A stretch of 36,591 bases of DNA from Candidatus Kaiserbacteria bacterium (GCA_019247335.1 JAFAPB010000084.1:1-36591); one strand, 5' to 3'; shown: positions 8,916 through 16,299, counted from the stretch's first letter. Made by a program: numbers and translations. Notes: generated from the letters alone by a model not told the origin.

Positions 8916-9188
8916 TTAGATCTTGAAGTTAACCGGCGTTGAGCTGCCGTTCTGCGGTGCGGTCGTCGTTGCCTGCGTCTGTGTCTGCGTCGGAGCGCTC
9001 GGAAGGACGCCGAGCGTCTTTGAGAGCGCGCTCGTGAATACGTAATCGAAAAGGCCCAGGTAGAGCGCGACGCCGACAGAAATGGCCGCGACGAGAATCG
9101 TATAAACGATCGTCTGCGTGCGGGTCGGCCAGGCGACATGCCGGAGTTCACCACGCGTTTCTTTCAAATATTGCCCGAATCCAGCCAT
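8916..9188 (-). CDS. secE: Preprotein translocase subunit SecE
   Basis: 90 residues. The cytoplasmic amphipathic segment FGQYLKETRGELRHVAWPTR carries the conserved SecE signature (E-hydrophobic-V-WP-R). It is followed by one membrane segment TIVYTILVAAISVGVALYLGLFDYVF. The C-terminal tail is longer than usual and rich in Thr, Gln and Pro (TQTQTQATTTAP). It forms the SecYEG channel core. It is the first gene of the secE-nusG-rplK-tmk group, with a clear promoter upstream at 9245-9272. Confidence 0.93.
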   Translation of the reverse strand: MAGFGQYLKETRGELRHVAWPTRTQTIVYTILVAAISVGVALYLGLFDYVFTSALSKTLGVLPSAPTQTQTQATTTAPQNGSSTPVNFKI

Positions 9189-9216
9189 ATTCTTGATATT
9201 TAAGCTGCCATTTTAA

Positions 9217-9234
9217 AAACGCCTTCCGGCGTTT
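9217..9234 (-). terminator. Hairpin with short U-tract in the secE leader (possible attenuator)
   Basis: On the minus strand: AAACGCC, loop GGAA, GGCGTTT, giving a 7-bp stem with a GNRA-type tetraloop. The final arm runs into a total of five Ts. It sits between the secE promoter and the secE ATG, so it would be transcribed as part of the secE leader. It could be an attenuator, a 5' stabilising stem, or the terminator of the arsR transcript. Confidence 0.5.
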
Positions 9235-9244
9235 CAATGAGGGC

Positions 9245-9272
9245 ATTGTACCGCCTGGGAGCCCTCCGTCAA
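9245..9272 (-). promoter_or_regulatory. Sigma70-type promoter of the secE operon
   Basis: TTGACG (9272-9267), a 16-base spacer and TACAAT (9250-9245) on the minus strand. The predicted transcript starts near 9238, leaving a leader of about 50 nt before secE. The -35 overlaps the 3' arm of the hairpin at the arsR stop codon. Confidence 0.65.
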
Positions 9273-9292
9273 GCCTCTCTAGGAGAGGCTTG
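9270..9292 (-). terminator. Perfect inverted repeat spanning the arsR stop codon
   Basis: Arms CAAGCCTCTC and GAGAGGCTTG (10 bp) with a 3-base loop. The TAG stop of the ArsR gene falls at the loop. There is no U-tract, so it may act as a 3' end structure or weak terminator; its distal arm supplies part of the secE -35 box. Confidence 0.5.
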
Positions 9293-9572
9293 AGAGGAAT
9301 TTGATGAGCGCTTTTGCCTCTTTTCCGGAGGCAATGCGATAGCACATGAGGCGCCCGAGCTTCTTCGACGAGACGATGTTCGCCTCGCTTAAAAGACCCA
9401 GCTGATGACTGACCGCGGAATGCGTCATGTTCAAGTTCTTTGCGATGTCCTGCACCGATAATTCCTTTTTCTTCATGAGCGTCGTCAAGATGCGAACGCG
9501 CGTCGCGCTTGAGACAAGTCCGAATAGCTGCGCTGCGTGTTCCGCGCGCGCTTTGTGCGCTTTTGAGATCAT
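9279..9572 (-). CDS. ArsR-family winged-helix regulator
   Basis: 97 residues. A helix-turn-helix of the ArsR type is clear: ATRVRILTTLMKKKELSVQDIAKNLNMTHSAVSHQLGLL, followed by the wing SSKKLGRLMCYRIA. The recognition helix is THSAVSHQL. No CxC metal-sensing motif is seen in the usual position, so the inducer is unknown. It precedes the secE promoter. TAAGAT lies 10 nt before the ATG. It may regulate itself or the SIMPL gene upstream. Confidence 0.85.
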   Translation of the reverse strand: MISKAHKARAEHAAQLFGLVSSATRVRILTTLMKKKELSVQDIAKNLNMTHSAVSHQLGLLSEANIVSSKKLGRLMCYRIASGKEAKALIKFLSSLS

Positions 9573-9585
9573 ACGAGCGCCTATC

Positions 9586-10398
9586 TTACCGTATTTCGTA
9601 GGTGACTGTCACGTCCGAGACCACTTTGTTCTGTCCGACCGCGATTTCCGGGGCCGGAGCCGGTGCTGCGCCGCTTGCCTGGAGCGAGACATCTGCAGAC
9701 TTCGCGTAATAGATGCGATTATTGCCGCCTTCGTCGAAGCCGACGACGCGTACGATGGAGACGCCCAGCGAGCGAGCGAGCGTGTTCGCCTTGTCTTTTG
9801 CCGCCTGGATCGCCTTATCGCGCGCCTGCGCCTCGATGAGATCCTGATTCGCGACCGTGAAATTGAGACCGGAGACATTGGTCGCACCGCGTGAGCCAAC
9901 GCCCGAAAGAAGGTCGCCCGCTTTTTTGGTGTCGCGTACTTTGACGGTAAGCGTTTCCGAGACGTCGTAGCCGGTAATCGTCTGTTTGCCCGGACAATAC
10001 CCTCCTGCGGGGCAAGTCGTTGCGCTCCATTCGTAGTGCGGATTTACGCTGTAATCGGTGGTCTGGATGTCCTTCTCGTCGATACCCGCCTGTTTGAGGT
10101 AGTCGATAATATCGTTCGCTTTAGTATTGACTTGCGTCTGTGCCGTCGTCACGTCTTTGCCGGTCTGCATGACGCTGAACGAGAACTCGCCGGTATCCGG
10201 CACCGCATAGACGATCCCCTCACCCGAGACGGTGATGGTGTTGGTCGCGGTCACACCCGAGCCGATGTAACGGTAACCCTTGAGCTCGCCGAGTGATGCA
10301 AGCAGGAGAAAAAGCGCGAGCATCGCGAGCGCGGCGCTGCCGAAGGTGCGCGGCCAGTGCGTCGCAGTGATAATGTCACGTACCGATTGTTGTTCCAT
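9586..10398 (-). CDS. SIMPL-domain (DUF541) protein with N-terminal membrane anchor
   Basis: 270 residues. One membrane segment near residues 20-40 (FGSAALAMLALFLLLASL) is followed by an extracytoplasmic SIMPL domain: TITVSGEGIVYAVPDTGEFSF, DYLKQAGIDEKDIQTTDYSVNP, YDVSETLTVKVRD, and AIQAAKDKANTLARSLGV near the C-terminus. Two cysteines (CPAGGYC) could form a disulphide. The family is widespread; its role is poorly defined. The ATG at 10398 is chosen over an upstream GTG because TGCTACGAT (extended -10) ends 8 nt before it, overlapping the stop of the preceding small gene. Confidence 0.85.
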   Translation of the reverse strand: MEQQSVRDIITATHWPRTFGSAALAMLALFLLLASLGELKGYRYIGSGVTATNTITVSGEGIVYAVPDTGEFSFSVMQTGKDVTTAQTQVNTKANDIIDYLKQAGIDEKDIQTTDYSVNPHYEWSATTCPAGGYCPGKQTITGYDVSETLTVKVRDTKKAGDLLSGVGSRGATNVSGLNFTVANQDLIEAQARDKAIQAAKDKANTLARSLGVSIVRVVGFDEGGNNRIYYAKSADVSLQASGAAPAPAPEIAVGQNKVVSDVTVTYEIR

Positions 10399-10417
10399 AT
10401 ATATAAATCGTAGCACG

Positions 10418-10636
10418 CTATTGCGTGAGCGAATTCATATCGAGATTGTCGATGTTGCCGTACTGTGCGACGAACGACGGGATCACGAAGACGAGCCCGA
10501 CCGCCGGCAAGACGATGAGCGCGATCGTGACGACTCCCGTCCAAAAGAGATACTTGCGCACTTTCTCCGCGGCCTTGTATGTCGCATCTACCTTTTGCTC
10601 GAGCGTTTCGAGCCGTCGGCGCAATTCATCATCCAT
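10418..10636 (-). CDS. Small membrane protein with N-terminal coiled coil
   Basis: 72 residues. A charged heptad-like stretch at residues 1-28 (DDELRRRLETLEQKVDATYK) is followed by one or two membrane segments (YLFWTGVVTIALIVLPAVGLVFVIPSFV) and a short polar tail. I do not recognise a named family, though similar small proteins are common in CPR genomes. TGATACACT (extended -10) ends exactly 6 nt before the ATG, overlapping the stop of the DUF2127 gene. It therefore appears to have its own leaderless promoter. Confidence 0.7.
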   Translation of the reverse strand: MDDELRRRLETLEQKVDATYKAAEKVRKYLFWTGVVTIALIVLPAVGLVFVIPSFVAQYGNIDNLDMNSLTQ

Positions 10637-10648
10637 AGAGAAAGTGTA

Positions 10649-11125
10649 TCAGACTGCACGGCTCCGTATGTGGTGCCGGTACTCGTAGTAGATGAGCCAC
10701 ATAACGACGAGATCGAAGAGTGTGAGCAAAAGGAGCGCGGTCGAATACCGCTCCCAGAGTTTTACGATCTGATAGAGCGCAAAGAGCGCGAAAACAATGA
10801 GCGCCGCGGGATATGCCCAGCGCTTGCCGCGCAGCAGATTCCATACGAGAAACCCTTTCACAATGCCGTGCGAGAAGAGATAGAGGCTTCCATATAGCTG
10901 CACGTGCGGATCGAGATACGGCGCGAACGCATTGATGTGGCGCGCGAAGAAATCATCCGGGTCCTCAATGAGCTCGTTCTGTACCAGCGCGAGAATGAGA
11001 TCACCATGCTGCGCCGTGAAAAAAAGAACTGCGCTTAAGATGATCTCGAGCGCGGCATTCGCGCCCTTGAGGAGGATCGATACGTAGAATGCCTCGTCGA
11101 TTCCGGCTTCCCGCCAGCGCCGCAT
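10649..11125 (-). CDS. DUF2127 integral membrane protein
   Basis: 158 residues with about four membrane segments. The pattern LYLFSHGIVKGFLVWNLLRGKRWAYPAALIVFALFALYQI is characteristic of DUF2127. No function is established for the family. It begins one base after the stop of the PAP2-like gene (TGA-T-ATG), indicating coupling. It forms a membrane-protein cluster with its neighbours. Confidence 0.8.
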   Translation of the reverse strand: MRRWREAGIDEAFYVSILLKGANAALEIILSAVLFFTAQHGDLILALVQNELIEDPDDFFARHINAFAPYLDPHVQLYGSLYLFSHGIVKGFLVWNLLRGKRWAYPAALIVFALFALYQIVKLWERYSTALLLLTLFDLVVMWLIYYEYRHHIRSRAV

Positions 11126-11126
11126 A

Positions 11127-11777
11127 TCAATCGCACTCCGCCTCGAGGAACAATCGGCGGTGTCGCGCGAAGATCACGCATGCGATTTGGTAGATGCCAT
11201 ACGTGATGAAAAATGCGGAGGCGACGTCGATCGAATAATGGATATGCCCTAAGAGCACAACGGTCGCAAAATAGACGGACGCCGCCAGGAAGAAATAGCG
11301 CAACAGCGGCTTATGCCAGAAACCGAGCGCGCCCAAAAACGGCATGCCGGTGTGCGCCGAGAAGAATTGATCCGCACCGAAAAATGCGCTCGCGATCGTC
11401 TTGCCGAAATCCGTCGGATACTCGATCTCCGGGGGGCCCAGGTGCGTGAGCAGCGTGAAGGCCGAGCGGATGACGATAAAGAGCGCGACCGAGAGGAGCG
11501 CGAACGGAATTCGCTTCGGCCGCGTGAGCACGAGAAAGAGCGAGACGAGGATCACGAAAGCCGTGCCGTAGACGAAAAAGTCGTCGACCTGAAAGATCGG
11601 GACATTGGAAAGGATCGCATCGGTCACAGAATTGCTCGCGCGCTCGGTCGCCTGCCGGATCGCCCAGAAATTAACGACGAGCGATGCCACGAATGCCGCT
11701 ATGGAAATAAGCGTCCAGCCCACGAAATCGAGGTCGGAAAATGCCGCGCGATACCGGGCGATGAGGCGCTTTCCCAT
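11127..11777 (-). CDS. PAP2-superfamily membrane protein, sphingomyelin-synthase-like (PAP2_C) type
   Basis: 216 residues, about six membrane segments. The putative catalytic residues are in FSAHTGMPFLGALGF (first His) and LLGHIHYSIDVASAFFITYG (second His and Asp), arranged like the H-H-D triad of sphingomyelin synthase-type lipid phosphotransferases or phosphatases. A probable lipid head-group phosphatase or transferase acting at the membrane surface; the substrate is unknown. The ATG at 11777 is preceded by TATACT at 8 nt, shared with the divergent dedA gene. Confidence 0.72.
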   Translation of the reverse strand: MGKRLIARYRAAFSDLDFVGWTLISIAAFVASLVVNFWAIRQATERASNSVTDAILSNVPIFQVDDFFVYGTAFVILVSLFLVLTRPKRIPFALLSVALFIVIRSAFTLLTHLGPPEIEYPTDFGKTIASAFFGADQFFSAHTGMPFLGALGFWHKPLLRYFFLAASVYFATVVLLGHIHYSIDVASAFFITYGIYQIACVIFARHRRLFLEAECD

Positions 11778-11785
11778 ATAGGGCG

Positions 11786-11793
11786 AGTATACT
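11786..11793. promoter_or_regulatory. Palindromic bidirectional -10 element between PAP2-like gene and dedA
   Basis: AGTATACT is a perfect palindrome, so both strands read TATACT. On the + strand the hexamer ends 6 nt before the dedA ATG at 11800; on the - strand it ends 8 nt before the ATG at 11777. The whole intergenic gap is 22 bases. Neither side has a convincing -35. Confidence 0.65.
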
Positions 11794-11799
11794 ATCTGA

Positions 11800-12399
11800 A
11801 TGGATGCCACGACCATCGTCGGACTTGTCGCGATCCTGCAGCGCTTCAAGTACCCGATCTTGATCCCCCTCGCGGCGATTGAGGGCCCGATCCTTATGAT
11901 GCTCTGCGGCCTCGGCGCACATCTTGGCTACATCAGTTTCTGGCCGGCCTATATCTGCCTCGCGCTCGGCGATCTGGTCGGGGACGCTTTTTGGTACTGG
12001 CTCGGCTACCACTATGGTGAGCGGTTCGTCGGACGTTTCGGCTCCTATTTCTCAATTACGGAGACACATATCGATGCGGTGAAGCGCATCTTCCATCGTT
12101 ATCGCGTCTATATCCTTCTCATTTCGAAAGTGACGGCAGGCTTCGGGCTCGCGCTCGCGACGCTTTTCACCGCCGGGATGACGCGCGTCCCCTTCCCGCT
12201 CTTTATCGCGCTCAATGCGGTCGGCCAGCTCGTTTGGACGGGTATACTGATGGGGATCGGGTTCTTTTTGGGGACGTTCTATACGCAGGCGAATAATATT
12301 TACGGCAAGGTGACGGCCGTCGCCGCCATATTCTTCGTTTTCCTGCTCTTTATCGGATTCAGCAGATATATCCGATCACGTTTCGAACGCACGCTATGA
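11800..12399 (+). CDS. DedA/VTT-family membrane protein
   Basis: 199 residues with several membrane segments. DedA features: the N-terminal re-entrant region with IEGPILMMLCGLGAHLGY, LALGDLVGDAFWYWLGYHYG, and the second half with KVTAGFGLALATLFTAGMTRVPFPLF followed by the glycine-containing helix WTGILMGIGFFLG. DedA proteins are linked to undecaprenyl-phosphate and other lipid flipping. The stop overlaps the next start (ATGA at 12396-12399), so it is coupled to the glycosyltransferase. Transcription appears leaderless from the palindromic -10. Confidence 0.88.
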   Translation: MDATTIVGLVAILQRFKYPILIPLAAIEGPILMMLCGLGAHLGYISFWPAYICLALGDLVGDAFWYWLGYHYGERFVGRFGSYFSITETHIDAVKRIFHRYRVYILLISKVTAGFGLALATLFTAGMTRVPFPLFIALNAVGQLVWTGILMGIGFFLGTFYTQANNIYGKVTAVAAIFFVFLLFIGFSRYIRSRFERTL

Positions 12400-13088
12400 T
12401 ATCCGTCGTCATCCCGACGTTGCAGGAAGAAAACTATATCGAAGACACGGTGCGGCAGTTCACGCGCCTCTCGATCCCGCATGAAGTGATCGTCTCCGAC
12501 GGGGGGTCCGCCGACCGCACCGTCGAGATCGCAAGGGCTGCGGGCGCGCAGATCGTGCTCTCCGCTGAGCGCAAAACTCCCTCGCACCAACGAAACGCCG
12601 GCGCAAAGCAAGCGAAAGGCGAGGTTTTGCTTTTTATCGACTCATCGGTCGTCCTCCCCGATACCGAATCCTTCCTCACCGCAGCGCTGAAGCATTTCGA
12701 AGATCCGGCGGTACTCGGCTATGCGGTTCCGCAGTGGATCGATCCGAAGAAAGCGACTTTTTCGGACCGCGTCGTCTGCACGATCGTCAACTGGACGCTC
12801 GCTCTCTCGAAAGGCGGATCAGGAAAATTCGTCATGGTGCGTCGCTCGGCATTCGAAGCGCTCATGGGTTTCCGCGAGGATCTCGTGACGCGTGAGGACG
12901 GCGATTTTTATATCCGACTCAATAGGATGGGCGAGGTCGTTTTCGACAAGTCACAATTCATCTATTACTCCGGCCGCCGTGAACATGCCTATGGCTGGCC
13001 GAAACTCCTCTCGATCTGGATGATCAATGTGATCTGGGTGACGCTCTTCAATAAAGCACTCACGAAAGAATGGACGCCAGTACGCTGA
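12396..13088 (+). CDS. Family 2 glycosyltransferase
   Basis: 230 residues. A GT-A fold: the N-terminal nucleotide-sugar site SVVIPTLQEENYIEDTVRQF and VSDGGSADRTVEIA, then the metal region LLFIDSSV (DSS instead of DxD), and the acceptor-side acidic motif TREDGDFYIRL. Likely transfers a sugar to a lipid or polymer at the cytoplasmic face of the membrane. A C-terminal hydrophobic stretch (LLSIWMINVIWVTLF) may associate with the membrane. It overlaps dedA by four bases, suggesting a lipid-linked glycan step. Confidence 0.85.
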   Translation: MISVVIPTLQEENYIEDTVRQFTRLSIPHEVIVSDGGSADRTVEIARAAGAQIVLSAERKTPSHQRNAGAKQAKGEVLLFIDSSVVLPDTESFLTAALKHFEDPAVLGYAVPQWIDPKKATFSDRVVCTIVNWTLALSKGGSGKFVMVRRSAFEALMGFREDLVTREDGDFYIRLNRMGEVVFDKSQFIYYSGRREHAYGWPKLLSIWMINVIWVTLFNKALTKEWTPVR

Positions 13089-13107
13089 TATGAGCATGGA
13101 GGGCAAA

Positions 13108-14163
13108 ATGGACCGGCGCAACTTTCTTAAAGGTGCGGCGGCTATTGGGGCGGCCGCGCTGCTCCCGGATGTTACAGTGAGCGACATGCAGGAGAAGTTG
13201 GAGGCCGCGCGCGTTCCGACGGCACTCGAAAAACGCTTCGGCTCTCGGATGGAATTCGACGGTAATGCTACCGATATTATTGATATTCAGCCGGAACAAC
13301 CGTCAGATAAGCCTGACATATTAGTCGCCCCGGGTTTCAACGCATCGATACACACAAATGCTCCCGTTCTCGAAATGCTGGCGAAAGACGGACGGCGTGT
13401 CATGTCGCTCAATCACCCGCACGCCGGACGTTCGCTGAGAGAAAGCGCTGATTCTAAAGAAAGTCGCGCCAAATTCCCGCTCACGGAACTTCGAAAGGCA
13501 TCGAACTTGCTGGATTTAATAGATGCAAAGAGTCCGGAGAAACCTGTCGATTGCTTTGCCTTTTCCGAGGGAGCGCTCAATACGATGCTGGCGGCATATC
13601 TCCACCCTGAAAAATTTAACAGCATCATACTTTCCGCTCCCGCGGGACTCATCGGCGATGATTCTCTCATAACACTCGCCGGACTCCAGAACAAGGAATC
13701 CGGCGGTCTCATGCAGCGTTTTTCGGCACAATCAGAGAGCGATAATGCTGCAGCCCGGCTTCCCGCATACTCTTCGGATGAAGCCTTACGGCAGGAAGAG
13801 ATGGAAATGTTCAAGCACATCGCATCGACTTGGGAAGCGGACGAGGAAACGGCTAAAAAGCACTTAGTCGCGACGATTGAAGACCTTTGGGCACTTTCTC
13901 ACATGCGCATTGACGATATGGTGGCATTCGTGCGGGCCGCAGGGGTAAAGGTCGCGGTTATCTCGGGCGTTGAAGACAAAGTATTCCCGACGGAACGTAT
14001 GGCGCGGCGTCTGCCGAAAGATTCGTTGGACGGATTCATGGCGACGCAGGGCGCGCATGGGCCGCACTATTCTGCGCGAGCCATCACCTATATTTTTGGC
14101 CTGCTTGACGCCAAGCGAGAAAAGGAGCGCGAAGAGCGGGCCGCCGCGAAGCAAAATCAATGA
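13108..14163 (+). CDS. Alpha/beta-hydrolase with Tat-type signal peptide
   Basis: About 351 residues. The N-terminus MDRRNFLKGAAAIGAAALLP carries the twin-arginine pattern RRNFLK followed by a mild hydrophobic core, as in a Tat signal. The hydrolase core shows APGFNASIHTN, LNHPHAGRS, a nucleophile elbow FAFSEGALN (Ser), the acid in SGVEDKVFP and a His in QGAHGPHY. The start is placed at the third ATG (13108) because GGAGGG lies just before it; in-frame ATGs at 13090 and 13096 would put residues before the twin arginine. The substrate is unknown. Its end overlaps the convergent glycosyltransferase by 7 bases. Confidence 0.75.
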   Translation: MDRRNFLKGAAAIGAAALLPDVTVSDMQEKLEAARVPTALEKRFGSRMEFDGNATDIIDIQPEQPSDKPDILVAPGFNASIHTNAPVLEMLAKDGRRVMSLNHPHAGRSLRESADSKESRAKFPLTELRKASNLLDLIDAKSPEKPVDCFAFSEGALNTMLAAYLHPEKFNSIILSAPAGLIGDDSLITLAGLQNKESGGLMQRFSAQSESDNAAARLPAYSSDEALRQEEMEMFKHIASTWEADEETAKKHLVATIEDLWALSHMRIDDMVAFVRAAGVKVAVISGVEDKVFPTERMARRLPKDSLDGFMATQGAHGPHYSARAITYIFGLLDAKREKEREERAAAKQNQ

Positions 14164-14873
14164 CGCCGGTCGGTATATTCGTGCGTGACGGACCGGCCAA
14201 GAAAGATATGTGAGAGGAAATTGAGCGTGTAGTTGCCGGAGGTACGGACCAGTCCGTCGTGCTGGAAACGCCGCATCGACGTATAGATCACCATATGCAT
14301 ACGCAGATATACGGACCCGACCTTTGAGAGGCGTCGGCCGATGTCCGCATCTTCGCCGTAGAATTTGATCGATTTATCGAACTCCCCCGCCGCCTTGATA
14401 GCACTTTTTTGGGCCACGAAATTTCCGCCGATCAAGAGAAATCCCGTCATCCAATACGTGATCGGCAGCACGATCCATTCCACGAATTCTACGAGAACGC
14501 GCAGGTAGACCGGGCCGTCGAAATACTGGACCGGGCCCGTGAGCGCGACCGTCTCCGGATACGCACGGAAATGTTCCCGCACGACGTACGACCAGCCATC
14601 GGCCATGCGGCAGTCGGCATCGATGTAGGCAATGAGGTCGGTCGATGCGCTCTCATATCCTTTTTGGCGCGCGTGGGTGAGCCCTTTTTCATTTTCGCGC
14701 ACGACCCTCACAGGAAATTTTGCCGCGATGTCTCCCGTGCCGTCGGTTGATGCGTTGTCAACGACAATTATTTCCTTAAAAAATCCCGGTGCGTTTTTCT
14801 GCACGGATTCAATACACGGGCCGATGTGCTCCGCCTCGTTGTACGCCGGGATGATAAGTGTGATCTCAGGCAT
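14157..14873 (-). CDS. Family 2 glycosyltransferase
   Basis: 238 residues. GT-A motifs: TLIIPAYNEAEHIGPCIESV, VVDNASTDGTGDIA, KGLTHARQKGYE, the DxD motif in YIDADCRMADGW, and YGEDADIGRRLSK. A membrane-associated hydrophobic segment is present (FVEWIVLPITYWMTGFLLIGG). The GEDAD acidic motif precedes the C-terminal basic region, as in enzymes making glycolipids. The start overlaps the stop of the preceding gene (14866) by eight bases, so the pair is translationally coupled. It is convergent with the Tat-signal hydrolase. Confidence 0.87.
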   Translation of the reverse strand: MPEITLIIPAYNEAEHIGPCIESVQKNAPGFFKEIIVVDNASTDGTGDIAAKFPVRVVRENEKGLTHARQKGYESASTDLIAYIDADCRMADGWSYVVREHFRAYPETVALTGPVQYFDGPVYLRVLVEFVEWIVLPITYWMTGFLLIGGNFVAQKSAIKAAGEFDKSIKFYGEDADIGRRLSKVGSVYLRMHMVIYTSMRRFQHDGLVRTSGNYTLNFLSHIFLGRSVTHEYTDRRH

Positions 14874-15636
14874 GAGCGAAGCGCGCGACGACGTCGAGAT
14901 GTTCTTCCGTCATGCCGCCGAGCCGGAAGATCGTGACGGCGCCGACGCCGATTTTTTGCAAGTCTGTAAGATCGTTTTCAAGCTCGGCCGCCGTCAGTAT
15001 CTGCTCGTGTCCGATGTGGCCCTCGGCGGTCGCGCCGAGACCGACCGAGATCGCTTCCCCCGCCTCGTTACGAGCACGAATGCGGTCGCGCATTTTTCGC
15101 AATACGAAATCCTGTAGCGACCCGGTATACGAGCGGATCATACTCGTATAGTACCTAGGTATTCGCGCGTGGGAACCCGCGTAAGCGATCCCAAGGGCGC
15201 GCTTGATCGACTCGGAAAAAACGCCGATCGCCGGATATTCCGCCGTCGCGATCGTGAGACCGCGCGTACCATGGAGCGCGAGGATGCGCGCGGTCAGTTG
15301 CTTGTTCTTATGGAAACGAAAAAGATTACGGAGAAACAGGCGCGGCGTGAGTATCGGAAGCTCGAGATCAATGAGTACCTGCAACGGAGCGCCGGCGTAC
15401 GACTGCAGTTCGATAAGCAACCGCTCAAGCTCGTCGGTAAAGGAGAAGGGCGAGATCCAGTACGATCTCGAAAAGATCGCCCAATACGCGGGAGTCGCAC
15501 CACGGACCGATGCGGAGAGCGCCTGAAATTCATTGAGCGAACGGGACGCGAGATATATCGTCGACGGAAAGCCGAGCGAAGCGGTTTTCGCCAGATTATT
15601 CGGCGTAGGAGTTTCCTCGAAAAAATCGATGCGCAT
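14866..15636 (-). CDS. Conserved protein of unknown function, possible TIM-barrel-like fold, paired with glycosyltransferase
   Basis: About 256 residues; no named family recognised. It begins MRIDFFEETPTPNNLAK and has FPSTIYLASRSLNEF, VLIDLELPIL, LTIATAEYPAIG, YTSMIRSYTG and GHIGHEQILTAAEL. The alternating strand and helix segments, with acidic residues at strand ends (DLELP, ATAEYP), suggest a TIM-barrel-like enzyme. The start is uncertain: ATG at 15636 or ATG at 15666, ten residues upstream; the frame continues into tRNA-His, which cannot be coding. It overlaps the glycosyltransferase gene downstream and may share its pathway. Confidence 0.6.
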   Translation of the reverse strand: MRIDFFEETPTPNNLAKTASLGFPSTIYLASRSLNEFQALSASVRGATPAYWAIFSRSYWISPFSFTDELERLLIELQSYAGAPLQVLIDLELPILTPRLFLRNLFRFHKNKQLTARILALHGTRGLTIATAEYPAIGVFSESIKRALGIAYAGSHARIPRYYTSMIRSYTGSLQDFVLRKMRDRIRARNEAGEAISVGLGATAEGHIGHEQILTAAELENDLTDLQKIGVGAVTIFRLGGMTEEHLDVVARFAHA

Positions 15637-15675
15637 AGCGCTGTGCGTTAGACCAAAGTCTAGCATTGCCGCGGG

Positions 15676-15748
15676 GGCGATCGCCGGGAATCGAACCCGA
15701 ATCGAGGGCTCCACAAACCCTAGTGTTAACCGTTACACCACGATCGCC
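15676..15748 (-). tRNA. tRNA-His (GTG)
   Basis: Cloverleaf on the minus strand: acceptor GCGATCG pairs with CGATCGC, anticodon loop TTGTGGA gives GTG, T-arm with GGTTCGATTCC. A genomically encoded extra G at position -1 faces C73, the identity pair of tRNA-His. CCA is not encoded. TGCTATAAA, an extended -10, lies 13 bases upstream of G-1. Confidence 0.93.
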
Positions 15749-15788
15749 ATCAAACACTAGATTTATAGCACAAAAGCCGTAAACGACA

Positions 15789-15812
15789 GCGCCGCCCCTT
15801 TCGGGGCGGCGC
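15789..15812 (-). terminator. Strong GC hairpin downstream of the DUF4383 gene
   Basis: Arms GCGCCGCCCC and GGGGCGGCGC (10 bp) around a 4-base loop, reading GAAA on the minus strand. It follows the DUF4383 stop by about 20 bases. No U-tract follows directly, so it may be an atypical terminator or 3' stabiliser. Confidence 0.6.
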
Positions 15813-15834
15813 GTGAGTTTTCGCTGCTGCGAGA

Positions 15835-16236
15835 TTACATCGCGCCGGCCGGCGAGTTCATCGCCATGCTGCCCGATGACTCCTTCATCCAGAAGCCCGC
15901 CCAGAGCGCGATGACCGCGATCAGGACGTGGAGGACGTTGTCCGCCATGTTGACCCCGATGAGGCCGAGGACCGTTGAGCCCTGTACGAATCCGACGATC
16001 GCGACGAGCGCGTAGACGATACCGAAGATCTTGAAGTAGAGATTCACATACGCACCCGAGCCGAGCGCGACCAGGATCGCGACGATGCCGGTCGCGAGAT
16101 GGATAATGTTGTGAATCGCGTCCACCTGGAAGATACCAAGGAGGAGCCCGTCAGCTGAGGTCACGCCCGGAATGAATCCGAGAATGCCGACGACGGTCAA
16201 GATGATACCGAACGCCCATGCCAATTTCTTAGCCAT
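15835..16236 (-). CDS. DUF4383-like four-helix membrane protein
   Basis: 133 residues with four hydrophobic segments (LAWAFGIILTVVGILGFIPG; NIIHLATGIVAILVALGSG; IFGIVYALVAIVGFVQG; NVLHVLIAVIALWAGFWM). The repeated H-N-x-x-H-L and D-N-x-L-H patterns fit DUF4383. No function is known. It is monocistronic, with a promoter at 16300-16327, a leader of about 55 nt without an obvious Shine-Dalgarno, and a strong hairpin after the stop. Confidence 0.75.
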   Translation of the reverse strand: MAKKLAWAFGIILTVVGILGFIPGVTSADGLLLGIFQVDAIHNIIHLATGIVAILVALGSGAYVNLYFKIFGIVYALVAIVGFVQGSTVLGLIGVNMADNVLHVLIAVIALWAGFWMKESSGSMAMNSPAGAM

Positions 16237-16299
16237 AATGTTTATTTTTTTAGATGCTACTAATGGTAAAACTTCATGATTTTCGACCCGTATGGCTCT

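Noticed and set aside
8915..9154. Upstream extension of nusG through secE
   Set aside because: The extension is Arg/Ser-rich frame-shadow of secE; the NusG domain starts at 8914.
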